This document shows, piece by piece, positions 21,530-34,581 of a DNA stretch of 64,000 bases. Position 1 is the stretch's first letter; every line of letters begins with the position of its first letter. Source of the stretch: Galeruca laticollis (lineage: Eukaryota > Arthropoda > Insecta > Coleoptera > Chrysomelidae). Both the position numbers and the translations under genes were made by a program. The stretch is taken from assembly GCA_963921935.1 (NCBI GenBank), contig OY998176.1, positions 180,230,445 to 180,294,444 on the forward strand. Reading direction: 5' to 3'. Under the pieces are notes generated by a model that had not been told where the DNA came from, did no database searches, and saw nothing but the letters and a program-made list of their open reading frames with translations.

Positions 21530-22620
21530 TTGGCAAGGGTGGCAAACCGTTCAATTTATTGCCTGAAGTGATGGCTTGGTGGTAGTGGATATCGGAATTC
21601 GTAATACTACGGAACATGGAGGTGGGTTTAATGTTTGACTTGGCGATGACTTGCCAAGATTTTTGGAAAGGGATGTTTTGGTTTTACGGAATTTCTTGAA
21701 ATCTTTCAAGAGGAATGGAAGCGTCTACATTTCTGCAAACCAAAGGAAATATGAGGATGATGGTCTTAGCAGGACGAGGGGGACCTTGAGTGGGGTTGAG
21801 GATATTAATAGTTATGTTAGGATCGCCAGTGGAATTGTGGAGTTTTTAGGAGTGTGGGGGGTGCCATTGGGGAGGAGACTTTTAGTGGGGCAGTTCGGTT
21901 AAATTTGGCTCTAATGTAAAGGATTCGTCCGGTCAGGAGTTCTAAGGTATGTAAAATGGCGCATAGAGATTTTTGGAAAAATATTGAGGAAAAGGTGTCC
22001 GAGATTTTGGCTTTGTACTTAGGTAGGATTGTTGATAGGCGTTGAGGTTTGACTAGGTCGGGGTTTGATTCTCCAGACGAGGTTGAAATCCTCGTCGGAA
22101 ATGGTGGTTGTCGAGCAATTGAGGGAGTGGGAGACTAATATCTTACGGAGAAAACGTAAGATCTAGGGGAAGGCGAAAAGAGAGTGTGTTTGGTGGTTTG
22201 AATTGAGGAGGTTGGAGTTTTTTAGAATATTTGAATATTGCGAATGTTTGAGGTATTGAGTGAGAGAAGGAAGGTTTAATTGGGGTTTAGTGTTAGGATT
22301 TAGCTACTCCAAAGTCTTTGCGCTATTTATTTGACATATTTTGTGATAGGGAAGGAAGTTTTATAACAGGAGTAGTGGATTTGGAAGCTGTTTTACTGCT
22401 GCGGGTACATCTGGAGGATATTTTTGGAGTTTATTGAGAAAGTGTAAGATTCAAAGGTGAAAGCTTACACCGAACAGCGAACTCACGGCCGGAGGGAGTT
22501 GCCTCCGCAGTTAAAGGTATCCTGACTTATTAGCTTTCGAGGAGTTCAATATTTACCTGGGGGATGAATGTCCTTCCTACGTCTGGTGGGTGTGGTTTTA
22601 ATTAGATTCGGAGACAAAAG
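21530..22620. other. GC-richer, G-rich block, unidentified (possible decayed TE)
   Basis: Base composition changes abruptly: the plus strand is G-rich with many GG and GAGG words. An ORF at 21651-21902 (83 aa) and an unbroken 45-codon stretch near 22300-22440 (reading SLRYLFDIFCDREGSF and then GVVDLEAVLLLRVHLED) look protein-like but match no family I recognise. It may be a decayed transposon or viral fragment or a shifted-composition insertion. Confidence 0.35.
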
Positions 22621-23402
22621 TTCTTTCAATTTTTCATAAATAAGAATGTTTCAATGAAAATAATTATAATCTAAGTGTAATTATTATGAACTGTCGTACT
22701 AGAAATGATGACACATCATCTGAGTGGGTTGGTGAATATTCACGTTGGCGGCGTCCACGCTGCCGGTGGTATTTGAGTATGATTAGGTTAGCATCAGTGA
22801 CCAAATGTACAGATACCACTTTCCTCGAGCGAAGAACAGGAACAGATGACTGAGTTTTATCAGTTCTAGTATTTTCGTATACAGTAGACAATCACATAAA
22901 TCAATATAATATGATTGTTAAGTGCTGACATATTATTTGCATTATAATTTTCATTTTTATCATCAAACACGTGAAGACATCCAGTTTACACAATAATTAT
23001 AAATTTTTATCATATTTTTCTATGTACTCATCATTGTATTTCATTTTTATTGTCTGTTAATCTAAAAAAAGGTCAATAATTATTCTATCACCAATGGTAG
23101 TAATCATCAAGTATAAAAGTGTATTTTTGCACTTCTTCACTCCGTGATTATCGAAAGGACAATACTATACACCATCTCAGTTGTAACACTTGATTTGTGC
23201 ATCCAATTAATTCTTTCATATTCTCATTGATCCCCCTCATATATAATGAAATGTAATTTATGATCATTTATTTGAAATTGTTGTTTACAGAGAGAGAATA
23301 ATGATTAGCATAGTAAGTATACGGAAGTTCATTCACCAAAAACAGCGATGCAAGAATCTCGGAGGCAGCAAGGTTGTTTCGTATCCAAATTATTCTTGTC
23401 CA
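22621..23402. other. Intergenic; no gene seen
   Basis: AT-rich. A TATA-like TATAAAAG occurs at 23112-23119, without an exon I can tie to it. Short ORFs here show no domain. Confidence 0.4.
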
Positions 23403-23430
23403 TATAAATAGCAACCGATTAACAGATCAG
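23403..23430 (+). promoter_or_regulatory. Core promoter (TATA box and initiator) of cuticular-like gene
   Basis: TATAAATA at 23403-23410 and an arthropod-type initiator TCAG at 23427-23430, with the A 26 bases from the first T of the TATA box. They lie directly upstream of the short coding exon at 23465. Confidence 0.5.
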
Positions 23431-23464
23431 GTCACACATTTTCTTTATATTCTTGATAGCTACA

Positions 23465-23476
23465 ATGAAAGTTCCG
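23465..23476 (+). CDS. Exon 1 of probable cuticular-like gene (4 codons)
   Basis: ATGAAAGTTCCG followed by the strong donor GTAAGTTC, phase 0. A coding first exon of a few residues split from the rest of the signal peptide is a hallmark of insect cuticular-protein genes. Joined in phase to the exon at 29623 it gives MKVPASILFSHIISLAIAG, a convincing signal peptide. The junction is an inference from splice signals and reading phase: the intron would be 6.1 kb and hold the inverted repeat array. A competing start is the ATG at 29555-29557 with a weak donor (GTTCTC) 65 bases before exon 2. Confidence 0.45.
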
Positions 23477-25162
23477 GTAAGTTCAATATGCTTTGTTTAA
23501 TTTTTAGCAATCACTCGAGTTTTTTTTGCGGCAAGTATTCATTCATTCATCCATTGCCAGAATTGAAAGAAAAATGAGATTTTTCAATCAATTGAAATAT
23601 TCTTGATAATATGCAGAATAGAATTTTCTGGTATTGTTTATTTCATGAATTATGACGAATCCAAAATGTCATCAGTCACTTTATCTTTAATCTACCTATT
23701 ATAGTGGTGTAAATTGATTGTAGCTTCTTATACAGAGAGGGCTGTCAATACTTAATTTCTGATGACGAGCTGGAATCCTCTTCCCTAACGAAGGAGATCT
23801 TGTAATCACCAATTAACACAGAAATAATTTCTAGAATGGACGTAGTTGGAGTTTCTGGAACCGTTAATGACATTCATAATGACCACAATTTTCACCACCA
23901 CGCGTCATACAGTGTAATATCGAATGTTGCTGTAGTGGTAGTGCATATTGTGTTCGGTATCTCTGGAATCAATTGCAACTCCAGCAATATATAAGAAATT
24001 TTGTGGAATCAATATTATTATAAATCCTATTAATATTTTTCACAGATTATCATAATTTTCAATTTATTTTACTCTCACGCACACCTCTCCACTTGACCAT
24101 TATTTTCTACTTCTTTCCAATCCATTTTCAACTTATTAAGAATGTAGCAGCGTGATCATTGCATTCGTTAATTAAAACGGTATGAATATATATTACAAGT
24201 CAATTCCGTGTCTCTAAAGTTATATCAATATTGTCAAGTTATACTATCTCTGAAACTGGTAGGAAGATTCCACTTTCCACTGAAAAAAGTTATATCATTA
24301 GTGATTTAAATTGATGAGAAATTTTTGTTTGAGAACTCTAAGGCAAACGTTATATGAGATGGTGAAAATTTGACATTTTTTAGTAATTATACTATCTTTT
24401 GTGCCGTTAGCAGCGACTCCAATTTCTGTACTATATTTAAATCAGCTCAAATGAAATGGAAAAGTCGACCAGATCCAGAATAGTTCCTTATATTAAAAAA
24501 TAATATAGATGAGATTTCAATGCATGCGTGCTTATTAAAAAATTGGAGAACTGAATTTTTTATTGGAATTCCGTATAAAATATAACATAACTCAAATCTG
24601 AAATTTTATACGAAATTATTAGGATATTTGGAATTATGCACACACAAACAGAAAATTTATATTTGTTTCATCATATTCCAATGTTGAAATTATTGATGAA
24701 AATCACATAATAAGAGATAAGTTTCGTTTTATTATAATTCAAATTCAATGTTATAGTGCATATCACAGAATTCACATTTCCTTTATCTTCTTTAAATAAA
24801 AACTATTTTTTCGAAATTAAAATTAGAAGTATAATGTAATGTATCCAAAGTATTATAATGTAATTATGTTCATTTCTCCTCTTCAAATTAATCAAATTGT
24901 TGAGTCTCGGTAGAAACTGAGGTAAACATAGTATTTTCCATGATTTGTGATGGTGATAAACAATTTTTTTCACATTAACTTTCACTTATACTCGTCTGGA
25001 AAAAGCTTTTTGCACACTTGCGGATGCGACGATGTGAGAGGATGAGTAAGTAACAGTAACTAATAACATGGAAATTTAATTAATTTAATCTAAACCCTTT
25101 TTGCAAGAATGAACTAAAAATGTTTGTATGGATATGATAATGTTTACATCATCTCATTTATA
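23477..25162. other. Non-coding (probable intron part); no gene seen
   Basis: AT-rich sequence without a supported ORF. A 60-aa minus-strand frame at 24803-24985 has no domain. Confidence 0.4.

Positions 25163-25213
<51 letters not shown>
25163..25213. repeat. (TA)n microsatellite, left border of inverted array
   Basis: About 50 bases of TA directly next to the first 351-bp repeat unit. Confidence 0.95.
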
Positions 25214-25216
<3 letters not shown>

Positions 25217-26108
25217 AACAACAAATAGATTCATAGGTAATACACGCAAAATAAAGGGCTACTGAAATAGAGTGGTAACCGTGAACATGCATGTTTCTGG
25301 CTCATTTTACCTCTTCAGCACGGCATAACCAAATAAGGATGTGAAATTTGGGAGCAAAGATGTTAACCGAAACATGGGAAAACACAAAATAACGGATTTC
25401 AGCAGGGAAACCAAACGCTCATTTGTGTCTTCAATTGGAAGATCCCGAGTTTTCAGGACAACAACCAACATCGACACGTAGGCGCACATAGCCCCCCCGC
25501 CATGAACCTTCCGACCCATAGTAAATAACAAAGAAGATGTAGGAATATCGCGTGATATGTTAACAACAACAAGAAATAGATTCATGGGTAATTCACGCAA
25601 AATAAAGGGCTACTGAAATAGAGTGGTAACCGTGGACATGCATGTTTCTGGCTCATTTTGCCTCTTCGGCACGGCATAACCAAATAAAGATGTGAAATTT
25701 GGGAGCAAAGATGTTAATCGAAACATGGGAAAACACAAAATAACGGATTTCAGCAGGGAAACCAAACGCTCATTTGTGTCTTCAATTGGAAGATCCCGAG
25801 TTTCCAGGATAACAACCAACATCGACACGGAGGCACATATAGCCCCCCCCCCTGCCATGAACCTTCCAACCCATAGTAAATAACAAAGAAGATGTAGGAA
25901 TATCGCCTGATATGTTAACAACAACAACAAATAGATTCATGGGTAATTCACGCAAAATAAAGGGCTACTGAAATAGAGTGGTAACCGTGGACATGCATGT
26001 TTCTGGGTCATTTTGCCTCTGCAGCACGGCATAACCAAATACGGATGTGAAATTTGGGAACAAAGATTCTAATAGAAACATGGGAAAACACAAAATAACG
26101 GATTTCAG
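25214..26108 (-). repeat. Left half of inverted array of ~351-bp units
   Basis: About two and a half units of ~350 bp in tandem, one orientation. The landmark GGCATAACCAAATA recurs near 25322, 25672 and 26028. Units are about 95% alike. The last unit breaks off at GGATTTCAGC where the inverted half begins. The minus-strand ORFs at 25307-25600 and 25610-25930 are copies of the unit ORF and not independent genes. Confidence 0.92.
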
Positions 26109-27221
26109 CGTGAATTACCCATGAATCTATTTGTTGTTGTTGTTAACATATCACGCGATATTCCTACATTCTCTTTGTTATTTACTATGGGTCGGAAGGT
26201 TCATGGCGAGGGGCTATATGCGCCTCCGTGTCGATGTTGGTTGTTGTCCTGAAAACTCGGGATCTTCCAAATGAAGACACAAATCAGCGTTTGGTTTCCC
26301 TGCTGAAATATGTTATTTTGTGTTTTCCCATGTTTCGATTGACATCTTTGCTCCCAAATTTCACATCCTTATTTGGTTATGCCGTGCTGAAGAGGCAAAA
26401 TGAGCCAGAAACGTGCATGTCCACGGTTACCACTCTATTTCAGTAGCCCTTTATTTTGCGTGAATTACCCATGAATGTATTTGTGGTTGTTGTTAACATA
26501 TCACGCGATATTCCTACATCTTCTTTGTTTTTTACTATGGGTCGGAAGGTTCATGGCGAGGGGGCTATATGCGCCTCCGTGTCGATGTTGGTTGTTGTCC
26601 TGGAAACTCGGGATCTTCCAATTGAAGACACAAATGAGCGTTTGGTTTCCCTGCTGAAATCCGTTATTTTGTGTTTTCCCATGTTTCGATTAACATCTTT
26701 GCTCCCAAATTTCACATCCTTATTTAGTTATGCCGTGCTGAAGAGGCAAAATGAGCCAGAAACATGCATGTCCACGGTTACCACTCTATTTCAGTAGCCC
26801 TTTATTTTGCGTGAATTACCCATGAATCTATTCGTTGTTGTTGTTAACATATCACGCGATATTCCTACATCTTCTTTATTATTTACTATGGGTCGGAAGG
26901 TTCATGGCGGGGGGGCTATATGCGCCTCCGTGTCTATGTTGGTTGTTGTCCTGAAAACTCGGGATCTTCCAATTGAAGACACAAATGAGCGTTTGGTTTC
27001 CCTGCTAAAATCCGTTATTTTGTGTTTTCCCATGTTTCGATTAACATCTTTGCTCCCAAATTTCACATCCTTATTTGGTTATGCCGTGCTGAAGAGGCAA
27101 AATGAGCCAGAAACATGCATGTCCACGGTTACCACTCTATTTCAGTAGCCCTTTATTTTGCGTGAATTACCGATGAATCTATTTGTTGTTGTTGGTAACA
27201 TATCACGCGATATTCCTACAT
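26109..27221 (+). repeat. Right half of inverted array of 351-bp units
   Basis: About three units in the opposite orientation, phased exactly 351 bases apart (ORF starts at 26456, 26807 and 27158). Each unit holds the same 113-codon open frame (ends CMSTVTTLFQ and TAG); because 351 is a multiple of three the frame is constant across units. The peptide is hydrophobic and matches no family known to me. The right edge runs into another TA microsatellite. The two halves together could fold into a hairpin with arms of ~0.9 kb. Confidence 0.92.
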
Positions 27222-27222
27222 C

Positions 27223-27358
<136 letters not shown>

Positions 27359-29557
27359 ATATATGTATACATATAAAGGAAGTATTGCAATGCAGTGATT
27401 TTGGCAATTCGAGTTTATCTACACGTTTCATATATTTCGGAGTCCAAAAATCCTATTTTAAAAAAAATTCGGTCGGTCGGTCTGTCTCTCAAAAACGCGA
27501 CGAAATTTTTTAATGAAATTTTATATGTAGGTTTAGAACGTGAAAACTGAGGTAAAGTTCGTAAATGAGCAGATACGGATTTACAGTTTTCCGGAAAGTC
27601 CCATTCTCATACATTTCTCTGAAAAATGTATTGGAATCCTCGTATCAAACCCCCCCCTTCGCAAAATTTCATGACATTTTTTTTGGGATTTTGGGATCCG
27701 GTATCGGAATTTTTTGAAGAAATGTTGAAATTTGATGTTTTATACCTCGGTTTGCATTATCGATGGGAAGTTTTTGTATTTTTTTATAGAAGTGTGAAGA
27801 GTCCAATTTCAATTTTCATCAATTTCAGTCTTTGTATTGCTTAGACGTAGTTACTAGGAATTTCTTAAAGGTAATTTTATTCAAAACTTCCTACTCCAGC
27901 TTTATTCGCGTATATTGTCTACAAATATGAAATGGAAGAATTCACATATGGTAGGTAATTGAGATGCATCTTTCTTCTATCAAATGGCATGAGAAAAGAA
28001 TCGATATACAAGATAGCTTCGTGATTATATCATTTTTTATGAAAGCATGTTAAAAACGTTTAAAAAATTTTGCGGTTCTGACCGAAAAATTTTGGTTAAC
28101 AGTGAATGTATGAAAAAAATTATGCATTACCATGTATTTCAATACGAGAAATTCATTTTGTTATTCAGTTTCATGAAATGTTTGTAAGTTTTTTTCAAGT
28201 GAGGTATTAAAAAAAATGTTGGGTGAATCTGATAGCCTCGTTACATAAGGTGGTCATGTGCTGGGTACATCAACTGGTTCTAAATGGGAACATGTAGAAG
28301 TTCTTCAAATTTCTCAACGAGAATATCAATGAATTTGTTGCAAATAGAATAAACACTGCTCCCATAACTATGTTAATCTCCAACTATCTACTAAAGCACG
28401 AATAGGAACGACAATTCTGTGGTGACATCCAAGAAAATGTACAAACTAAACTGATTCACAAACCATGGCAATTCGAATGTCGACAATATATAATAATGCA
28501 TTAGTGGAGATCGGTTTCAAAAGAAATGTGAGAAGTACAAAGTAATAACAAAATTGGAATTAACTCGGAACGAAACAACAGATCATTAGAACAGTCACTT
28601 CTTTCGAGAGCTTCTTATGGATTATTCTTCCAGAATATTAAAATTTGAGGCACAACAGCCCTTTATATAATATCCAGATATAATCTTCCGGATAGGTTTA
28701 TATTGAGGAATATAGGTTCAACTTCATAATGGTTTCTGCCCAAACATATACTTTTTCTGGAAAGTGAGTATTTTTTTCCACAAAGGTGCGCCAATTTGTT
28801 AGACTCTAGTACCTGACATTTTGCGTATCAACATTTCCATTAAGAAATGATGCAATTTTATAAATGTGAAAAAACGGTTTTTGTACATTGTTGGTTCTAT
28901 TTTCATTCGTCATAATTGCACAAGATTGTAGTGTTCTATCGGAGTGAAGTTGCTGTAAGATTTTTATTTTGTAGGGATGGAATTTGTTTCTTGTCATTAT
29001 TCTATTAACACTGTTGTTTGAGTAACTTCTACCACTGCATATATATCATTTCTACATTAACCAGTTATTGGAATAGTTGCTGCGTTGTCGACTCGAGTAC
29101 GTACCATTCAGTCCATGATAACTCGTGACTGACTCTTTGAACAACAGTTAAACTGAATATTTGATGAAGATTTATGCAAGGATGTTGTAAAGTAACTAAT
29201 ACTAGACAATTGCAAAATCAGTAACTTGCCAGACGCGAACTTATTATTCTACATTTTTCGAATGTGAAATCGATATCAATATTATTTCAATTTCTCAAGA
29301 AATTAGCCTAAACTCAAGCAAAAGTAGATAAGGATAACAAGTTTCCAACGAGAATCCACTTGTCACCAGCTCGTATTCAATATTATTGGACATAATTGAC
29401 TTGTAACGTCATCTATCACATTGATGTCACCTTTCATTACTAGTAGAGAAACTCACAACCGTTTAATCCCATCCTTCAAATTCCATAGGTATAAGTATAA
29501 TCATTCAAAAGATAAGAGAAGGCGAGGAGACTTCCATACTAGCACAGTAGTGAAATG
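27359..29557. other. Non-coding (probable intron part); no gene seen
   Basis: Contains GGTCGGTCGGTCTGTC near 27470 and a low-complexity stretch of C and T runs around 27640-27700 that look like a decayed dispersed repeat. No supported ORF. TATA-like TATAAGTATAATC near 29490 precedes an ATG at 29555 and could be an alternative promoter for the cuticular-like gene. Confidence 0.4.
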
Positions 29558-29622
29558 GTTCTCATCCTTATATCATTAATATTATTAGATATATTGAAAT
29601 TACATATTTTTTTGTATTCTAG

Positions 29623-30012
29623 GCGTCAATTTTATTTTCTCATATAATCTCATTGGCAATAGCCGGAGTTGTAATTCCAGCAGCGAAAATAATAGAAGGA
29701 CCTAGTTCAAAAACAACTCTTGTTGGCCCAGATGGAAGCGTCATTACATCAGTTGCTCAAGGGGCCAAGATTGTAGCGAACGAAAATATTGCGTTAGTTG
29801 CTGGACCTGACACCTTAGCATTGTTGAAATCTGCGGACGCTGTAAAGATTATAGATCCTGATCTTGAACCAGTTGTGACCGGTCCTTCTACAGTGATTGA
29901 GTCGCATATTCTAGTACCATTTTCGGTTGCTGAAAAAAATTCTGTTGAACAACAAGTTGCCATGACTTCCATTCCAGGACACCCATCTCTATTGTTCGTC
30001 CAGAAGAAGTAA
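29623..30012 (+). CDS. Exon 2 of secreted cuticular-like protein
   Basis: Opens after a strong acceptor (TTTTTTTGTATTCTAG) and reads ASILFSHIISLAIAG, a signal-peptide core, then VIPAAKII. The mature part (~110 aa) has repeated Gly-Pro words: LVGPDGS, VAGPDT, VTGPST, spaced by Val/Ala/Ser-rich text, typical of low-complexity insect cuticular proteins without the RR chitin-binding consensus. Stop at 30010-30012. The frame one step over continues for 50 codons with VMYVPYVV, AAGPSVLYVPLF, again a Gly-Pro word, suggesting a one-base indel near 29985 has shortened the C-terminus. A poly(A) signal AATAAA lies at 30096-30101. Likely exported to the cuticle. Confidence 0.6.
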   Translation, partial: ASILFSHIISLAIAGVVIPAAKIIEGPSSKTTLVGPDGSVITSVAQGAKIVANENIALVAGPDTLALLKSADAVKIIDPDLEPVVTGPSTVIESHILVPFSVAEKNSVEQQVAMTSIPGHPSLLFVQKK

Positions 30013-30207
30013 TGTATGTACCATATGTAGTTAAGTTGAATGCACTCCAGGTTGCTGCTGGTCCTTCTGTTCTTTATGTACCGCTGTTTGTACAAAATAA
30101 AAAATGTCGGCGAACACACGAACTTTATTATACCTGTCCCCGTAATATGAATGTTGTTCTAAATAACAAAATTTGAAAAACAGTGTACTCACAAATTGGG
30201 TGATATT

Positions 30208-30217
<10 letters not shown>

Positions 30218-30245
<28 letters not shown>

Positions 30246-30461
30246 TTGTAGTTTATCAATTTCAATGTTTTAAAATTTCCTATCAGTGAAAGTTTTTTTT
30301 ATTCGCCCGGTATATCTTAAAATTTTTAAATTGTCTCAAAAAATGATTACACTCACCTTTATACACTTTTATTACATAGATGAGAGCTCAAAAACCTCAG
30401 GATCTTGGGTTCATAGAATTTAATAAGTTTATACTTGTTTATGTATATGCGCCAAAACTTT
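30218..30461 (+). repeat. Repeat S, copy 1 (~225 bp) with TA tract
   Basis: TA repeats then TATAGTTTGTAGTTTATC...CGCCAAAACTTTC. The same text occurs in the same orientation at 34770-34998 and reversed at 34368-34590, with a partial reversed copy at 34631-34702. It borders the left breakpoint of the large palindrome, where S is fused to piggyBac sequence at ACTTTC. Confidence 0.9.
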
Positions 30462-31494
30462 CGGGCTTGGTGTGTTGGGAGGTGGATATTTATCTGCCAA
30501 TTTTCGGTTCCATTCGTCCGTTACTTTTCTACCTTTTTTGTTAGAATGCCTTAGAATTAAGGTACACATTTCTGGAGATATAATAGACTTGAAAATTTCT
30601 CGAGCCGTGTATGAACGACTAAAGGATGATGCGCCACTTTTTTCGTGCAGAATATTACGACCTATTGTTTGCCTTTGTATTGATGATGTGTCACTCCACT
30701 GAGTGCCATCCTTGCCAGCCCAAGTTGTTTTTGTAGGCGCTTCTTCTTCGTCAACGTTTTCATCGGAATCAGTATATTCTTGCTCCACTACAGGCTCCTT
30801 TTCTATATCAGATTCCTCGGATTCTCCACCTGATAACAATTGTGGAATATATTCGTCTTCATCGGACGCAACAAATGGCTCTTCATCAGACAAATGTTCT
30901 ACTGCTTCTCGTAATTCTGCAGAGGTCAGCCTGAAATAACATATTTCGAATTACCTTTATTAGTATAATTATTGTTCTTGTTTCTTTGTAATATAAAAAA
31001 AAACTTCCACTCCACTGCGGCTCCTACACACATAGACCACAGGTAAGCAAAATAACATGACAGTTTTCATTATTCATACACTACTAAAATCAAAGAATCG
31101 TCTTATTTCTTACCTCTTATTTCGCCATCTTGGTTTCGCAATATTGGCTTGGCTTGAACCAGCCTTACTATCAGACATTCTAAAACAAAATTTAACAAAT
31201 ACGCTTAATCACCCGCAGTTGTTTATTCGACAAACTCAAATATGCAACTGACCTGTAACTAGGAATAAATTCAGTTGATGTCGCTGCCCTGTTGCCATTT
31301 AAACAAAGTCTTATTTTGTCAAATACAGATAAGTTAGAAATTCATAAATCACGTATTGTGTACCTATAAATACATATATGGAGTTTTTTGATAAAAACAG
31401 GTATTTTGCGTTTATATTCCAAATTATTATACAGTAGGTACCCAGGTACCTATGCCGTCGTAAGAAGGTGTTTTTCTTCCCAGTCACATAAAGG
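30457..31494 (-). pseudogene. Truncated piggyBac copy (5' part only) in left arm
   Basis: Mirror of 37882-38919. It has the 5' TIR (ends CATAAAGG at 31494), exon 1 (31114-31178), the intron and the first ~160 codons of the transposase, acidic N-terminus EEPFVASDEDEY to NTPSPKV, then runs through the palindrome breakpoint into repeat S and stops as LAHIHKQV at 30429. All three catalytic Asp residues are missing, so it cannot make transposase. Confidence 0.92.
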
Positions 31495-34367
31495 TTATTC
31501 ACAAATTCCTCTCATGCGGACATACACACCTTTAAGCAGACTCAATTCATTCATTCCGTTATTGAACACAATAGGATGAAGATTTCTCAGTTCCAGATTA
31601 TGACACCATGGGATTGGCAACAAATGGTTAGGATGACGGGCACTAAATAGTTATTTGTAAAACAAGTGTCACAATGACTCGTTTCGTAGTACGAGGTTCG
31701 CGGTTCATTGCGCAAATCACGAGTACTACAGAAAGTCATTGTGGCACAAGTTTTGCACAATATTTTTTAAAATTCGCATTTATTTAATTTTTCAAATAAA
31801 ATAGAATTACAAATAATCCCCATTTTCAAACTGGGGAGAGTGGTTTGAATTTAAGCTGGCAATTCTGTAGATTCCTGATTGGTCCCTGGCACTTTTGACA
31901 TGTTATACCGGAATAATTGTAAAAATTGTAAGCAATTTTTTTAAGCAAGAACTGGATGATTATTTGTTTGAAAAGGAGCTTCTTCGGATGATCTATTTAT
32001 ATTATATCATGCTCAGAATTATTTCTGTAATAGATCTTCACATAGATATCTGGTAAATTATCCCAAAAATCGAACGTTATGTATACCTATATATTGATCC
32101 TATACAATATAAAAATAAACAATTTCCAAATCAGTGATATATAAACGTTAGCGTACTTTATTCATTAATATTTTTAATATATAAGTCATTGTAATTTACC
32201 TTTAAGAACTTTTAATATAATAATTTGCTAGCTAGAACAACGCTAGACCATTTTATTTATAATTTGTGTCAAGGTTGAAGTCGAATGTCAAATGAAAATA
32301 TAACTAAATGCAATAACCAACTGTACACTAAAAATTACTAAAAGAGTGTTCAAAGAGCTTCATTGTAACACTTTAAACAATGTTATAATGAAGTCTCTTT
32401 TATACGCGAATTATAAAAAAACAATTTACAGTCGTAAATATGGAAACTTCAGTTTTTAAGGAGCTTAAAAATCTTTTTGAAGCACCAGCAGCCCAATATA
32501 TGAACAAAAAAAATCCAATGGCACAGGACCAATTGGACAGGCTTATTTCAGTACCATTTTTGCATAAAACCCAACATAAAAAATGAGATACAAAAATAAT
32601 AGAATGCTTTGAGATGTACAAAGAACCAAAGTAACATTTTGGCAACAAATCAAAAACAAAAAAAAATAAAAAAAATTTCTGGTAAATTTACTTTTCTAAA
32701 ATAAATGTTTCAATGTACGATTTAGAGAAAAATGTTAAGTACAAAACTTGTGGAAAGTGTTAGGTCTATCAAAAAACTCAGTAACTTTTTTGCGTCAGAT
32801 GAAAAACAAAGGAAATACGATTTTTTTTCAACTTTGACAGGCCGCTATTTCGTTTTTGGGCCGATTTGGCTCATGAACGAACTCATCCAAGAGTTTGGCC
32901 TAATCTATTTTTGTAGCGAGTTTGGTTTCGTTCCGTCAAAAAATACGCCCTCTATCGTGCTTACAAATTCCGTTATAACACATACATACATACCTAACCT
33001 AACCTAACATTCAGAACGGGGGGTGATTTTGGTATCAGGGAACACTAAAATGAAAAACTGCATTGAAATTTTTCCGAAGTCGCGTCATGCTACTCTCTAC
33101 AATATCCCTATTTTATTCTGAAATAAGCCTAAAAAACAATACGATGGGAACACATTTACTTTTATCCCAGGTATGTCATATGCAGGTACGAGGAGACACT
33201 CCAGGCATTATTTATTATAAGAAAGATTTTAGTGAGAATTTCTTACAATTGGATTATAATAGAACAACACGAAGTAGAGCGTGCTACCCGATAAATCTTG
33301 AATACATTACAGACAACCCTAAGCCAATTTCAGATAAGAAATATAAACATTTACAAAAATAGCTTAACTGGCTTCCTAAAAGGTTCTACCAATATTATAA
33401 AGATTTAAGACACGACAAAAGGAGGCATAATGATTAACTTAAGACATTCAAATATTTTTAAGCTTTTTAAAATAATTTAGCTGGGTATTAACAAGAAAAG
33501 CTGTGAACCTGAATGGTAAAGATAAAAAGAAATACATTATTCATTAAATAATTTAGTAAGATTTGTTAAAGAAATTAGTGAATAAAAGATAACAAGAGAA
33601 TTGTAAGTAGCAGAATACTAACCTCGAATATTTATCCGTGTAAGAAAGTAAAGTATTGTATCGGGGAAATAATATCTCCACGATACATCTCAGTAAGAAT
33701 TTGACTATGGAAACCCATCGATTATGTATTGATGTAAATGGAATTCAAAGTCGTTTTTGGTTCATTTCTAAAACAAGAAGGACTGCAGAGTATCCAGAAA
33801 AAAACCCAGAAACAGAAATAAAACCAGGTGAATTTGACACAAGTGAAAAGGTATTTAAAACTATTTCATTTCAAAATTAAATAAACTCACTTGCATTGTG
33901 TATATATCGTTAAACTCTGAAATTTCAGGGACATCAACCGTTAACACATCCTCCATTTTGTATTTAAAGTTTATTGAAATCATATGGTTGATTTTTAAGT
34001 GTATAATATGTTGCATATTTGTACATATATTTAATATCAATCCATTTGTGTGAATGTGTTTTGAATGAAAAATCACTGTAGATGAGTTATTCTTTTTAAA
34101 ATTTGGTATTTGAATAATGTATTTATTTTTCATGATTTCACATTGAACAACGTCTTTCTATTTGAAAAGATTTAAATAGATTGTTGGTAAATTTCATTTC
34201 AAACCTATTATCTAATTTTATCAGTTGGCAGTATTGATGAAGCGTATCGCAACTCGAAAGGGGGTTTGAAACAGAATATACAAGACCGTTCTATAAGAAT
34301 TTATGGAAAAAGGAAAAACAAGAACTTCATTTCATTTTTATTTAAATTTTTCATGTTGATAAATGAA
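31495..34367. other. Left-arm flank; mirror copy, no intact gene
   Basis: Mirror of 35009-37881. Includes a short foldback-type repeat (31650-31770) related to the one at 18.4-18.6 kb, a decayed TE-like ORF (33144-33436), an unidentified ORF opening METHRLCIDVNG near 33706, and CCTAA repeated three times near 32993. Confidence 0.6.
33144..33436 (+). pseudogene. Decayed TE-like ORF in palindrome arm
   Basis: Reads MGTHLLLSQVCHMQVRGD, PGIIYYKKDFSENFLQL, then PISDKKYKHLQK, a TAG, and LNWLPKRFYQYYKDL. The pattern of a YYK-x-F segment, a basic stretch and PISxxKYxxLxxL...P..FYxxYxxL is common in multicopy insect transposon-linked proteins, but I cannot name the family. The mirror copy (about 35940-36232, minus strand) carries an 18-base duplication that changes it. 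Confidence 0.35.
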
Positions 34368-34581
34368 AGTTTTGGCGCATATACATAAACAAGTATAAAC
34401 TTATTAAATTCTATGAACCCAGGATCCTGAGGTTTTTGAGCTCTCATCTATGTAATAAAAGTGTATAAAGGTGAGTGTAATCATTTTTTGAGACAATTTA
34501 AAAATTTTAAGATATACCGGGCGAATAAAAAAAACTTTCACTGATAGGAAATTTTAAAACATTGAAATTGATAAACTACAA

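Noticed and set aside
22060..22080. GGGTTTGATTCTCC resembling a tRNA T-loop (B box)
   Set aside because: No A box or cloverleaf could be found at the right distance.
26228..27148. Series of 72-113-aa ORFs that look like a gene family
   Set aside because: They are the same ORF in each 351-bp repeat unit; all end at the same TAG, have no start context or known domain, and the opposite-facing units hold the mirror versions.
29757..30119. 120-aa minus-strand ORF
   Set aside because: Antisense shadow of the cuticular-like exon, which has a signal peptide, acceptor and poly(A) signal on the plus strand.
31057..33007. ORFs with exact partners at 36369-38319
   Set aside because: They are mirror copies in the palindrome arms with no recognisable domains; conservation reflects duplication, not selection.
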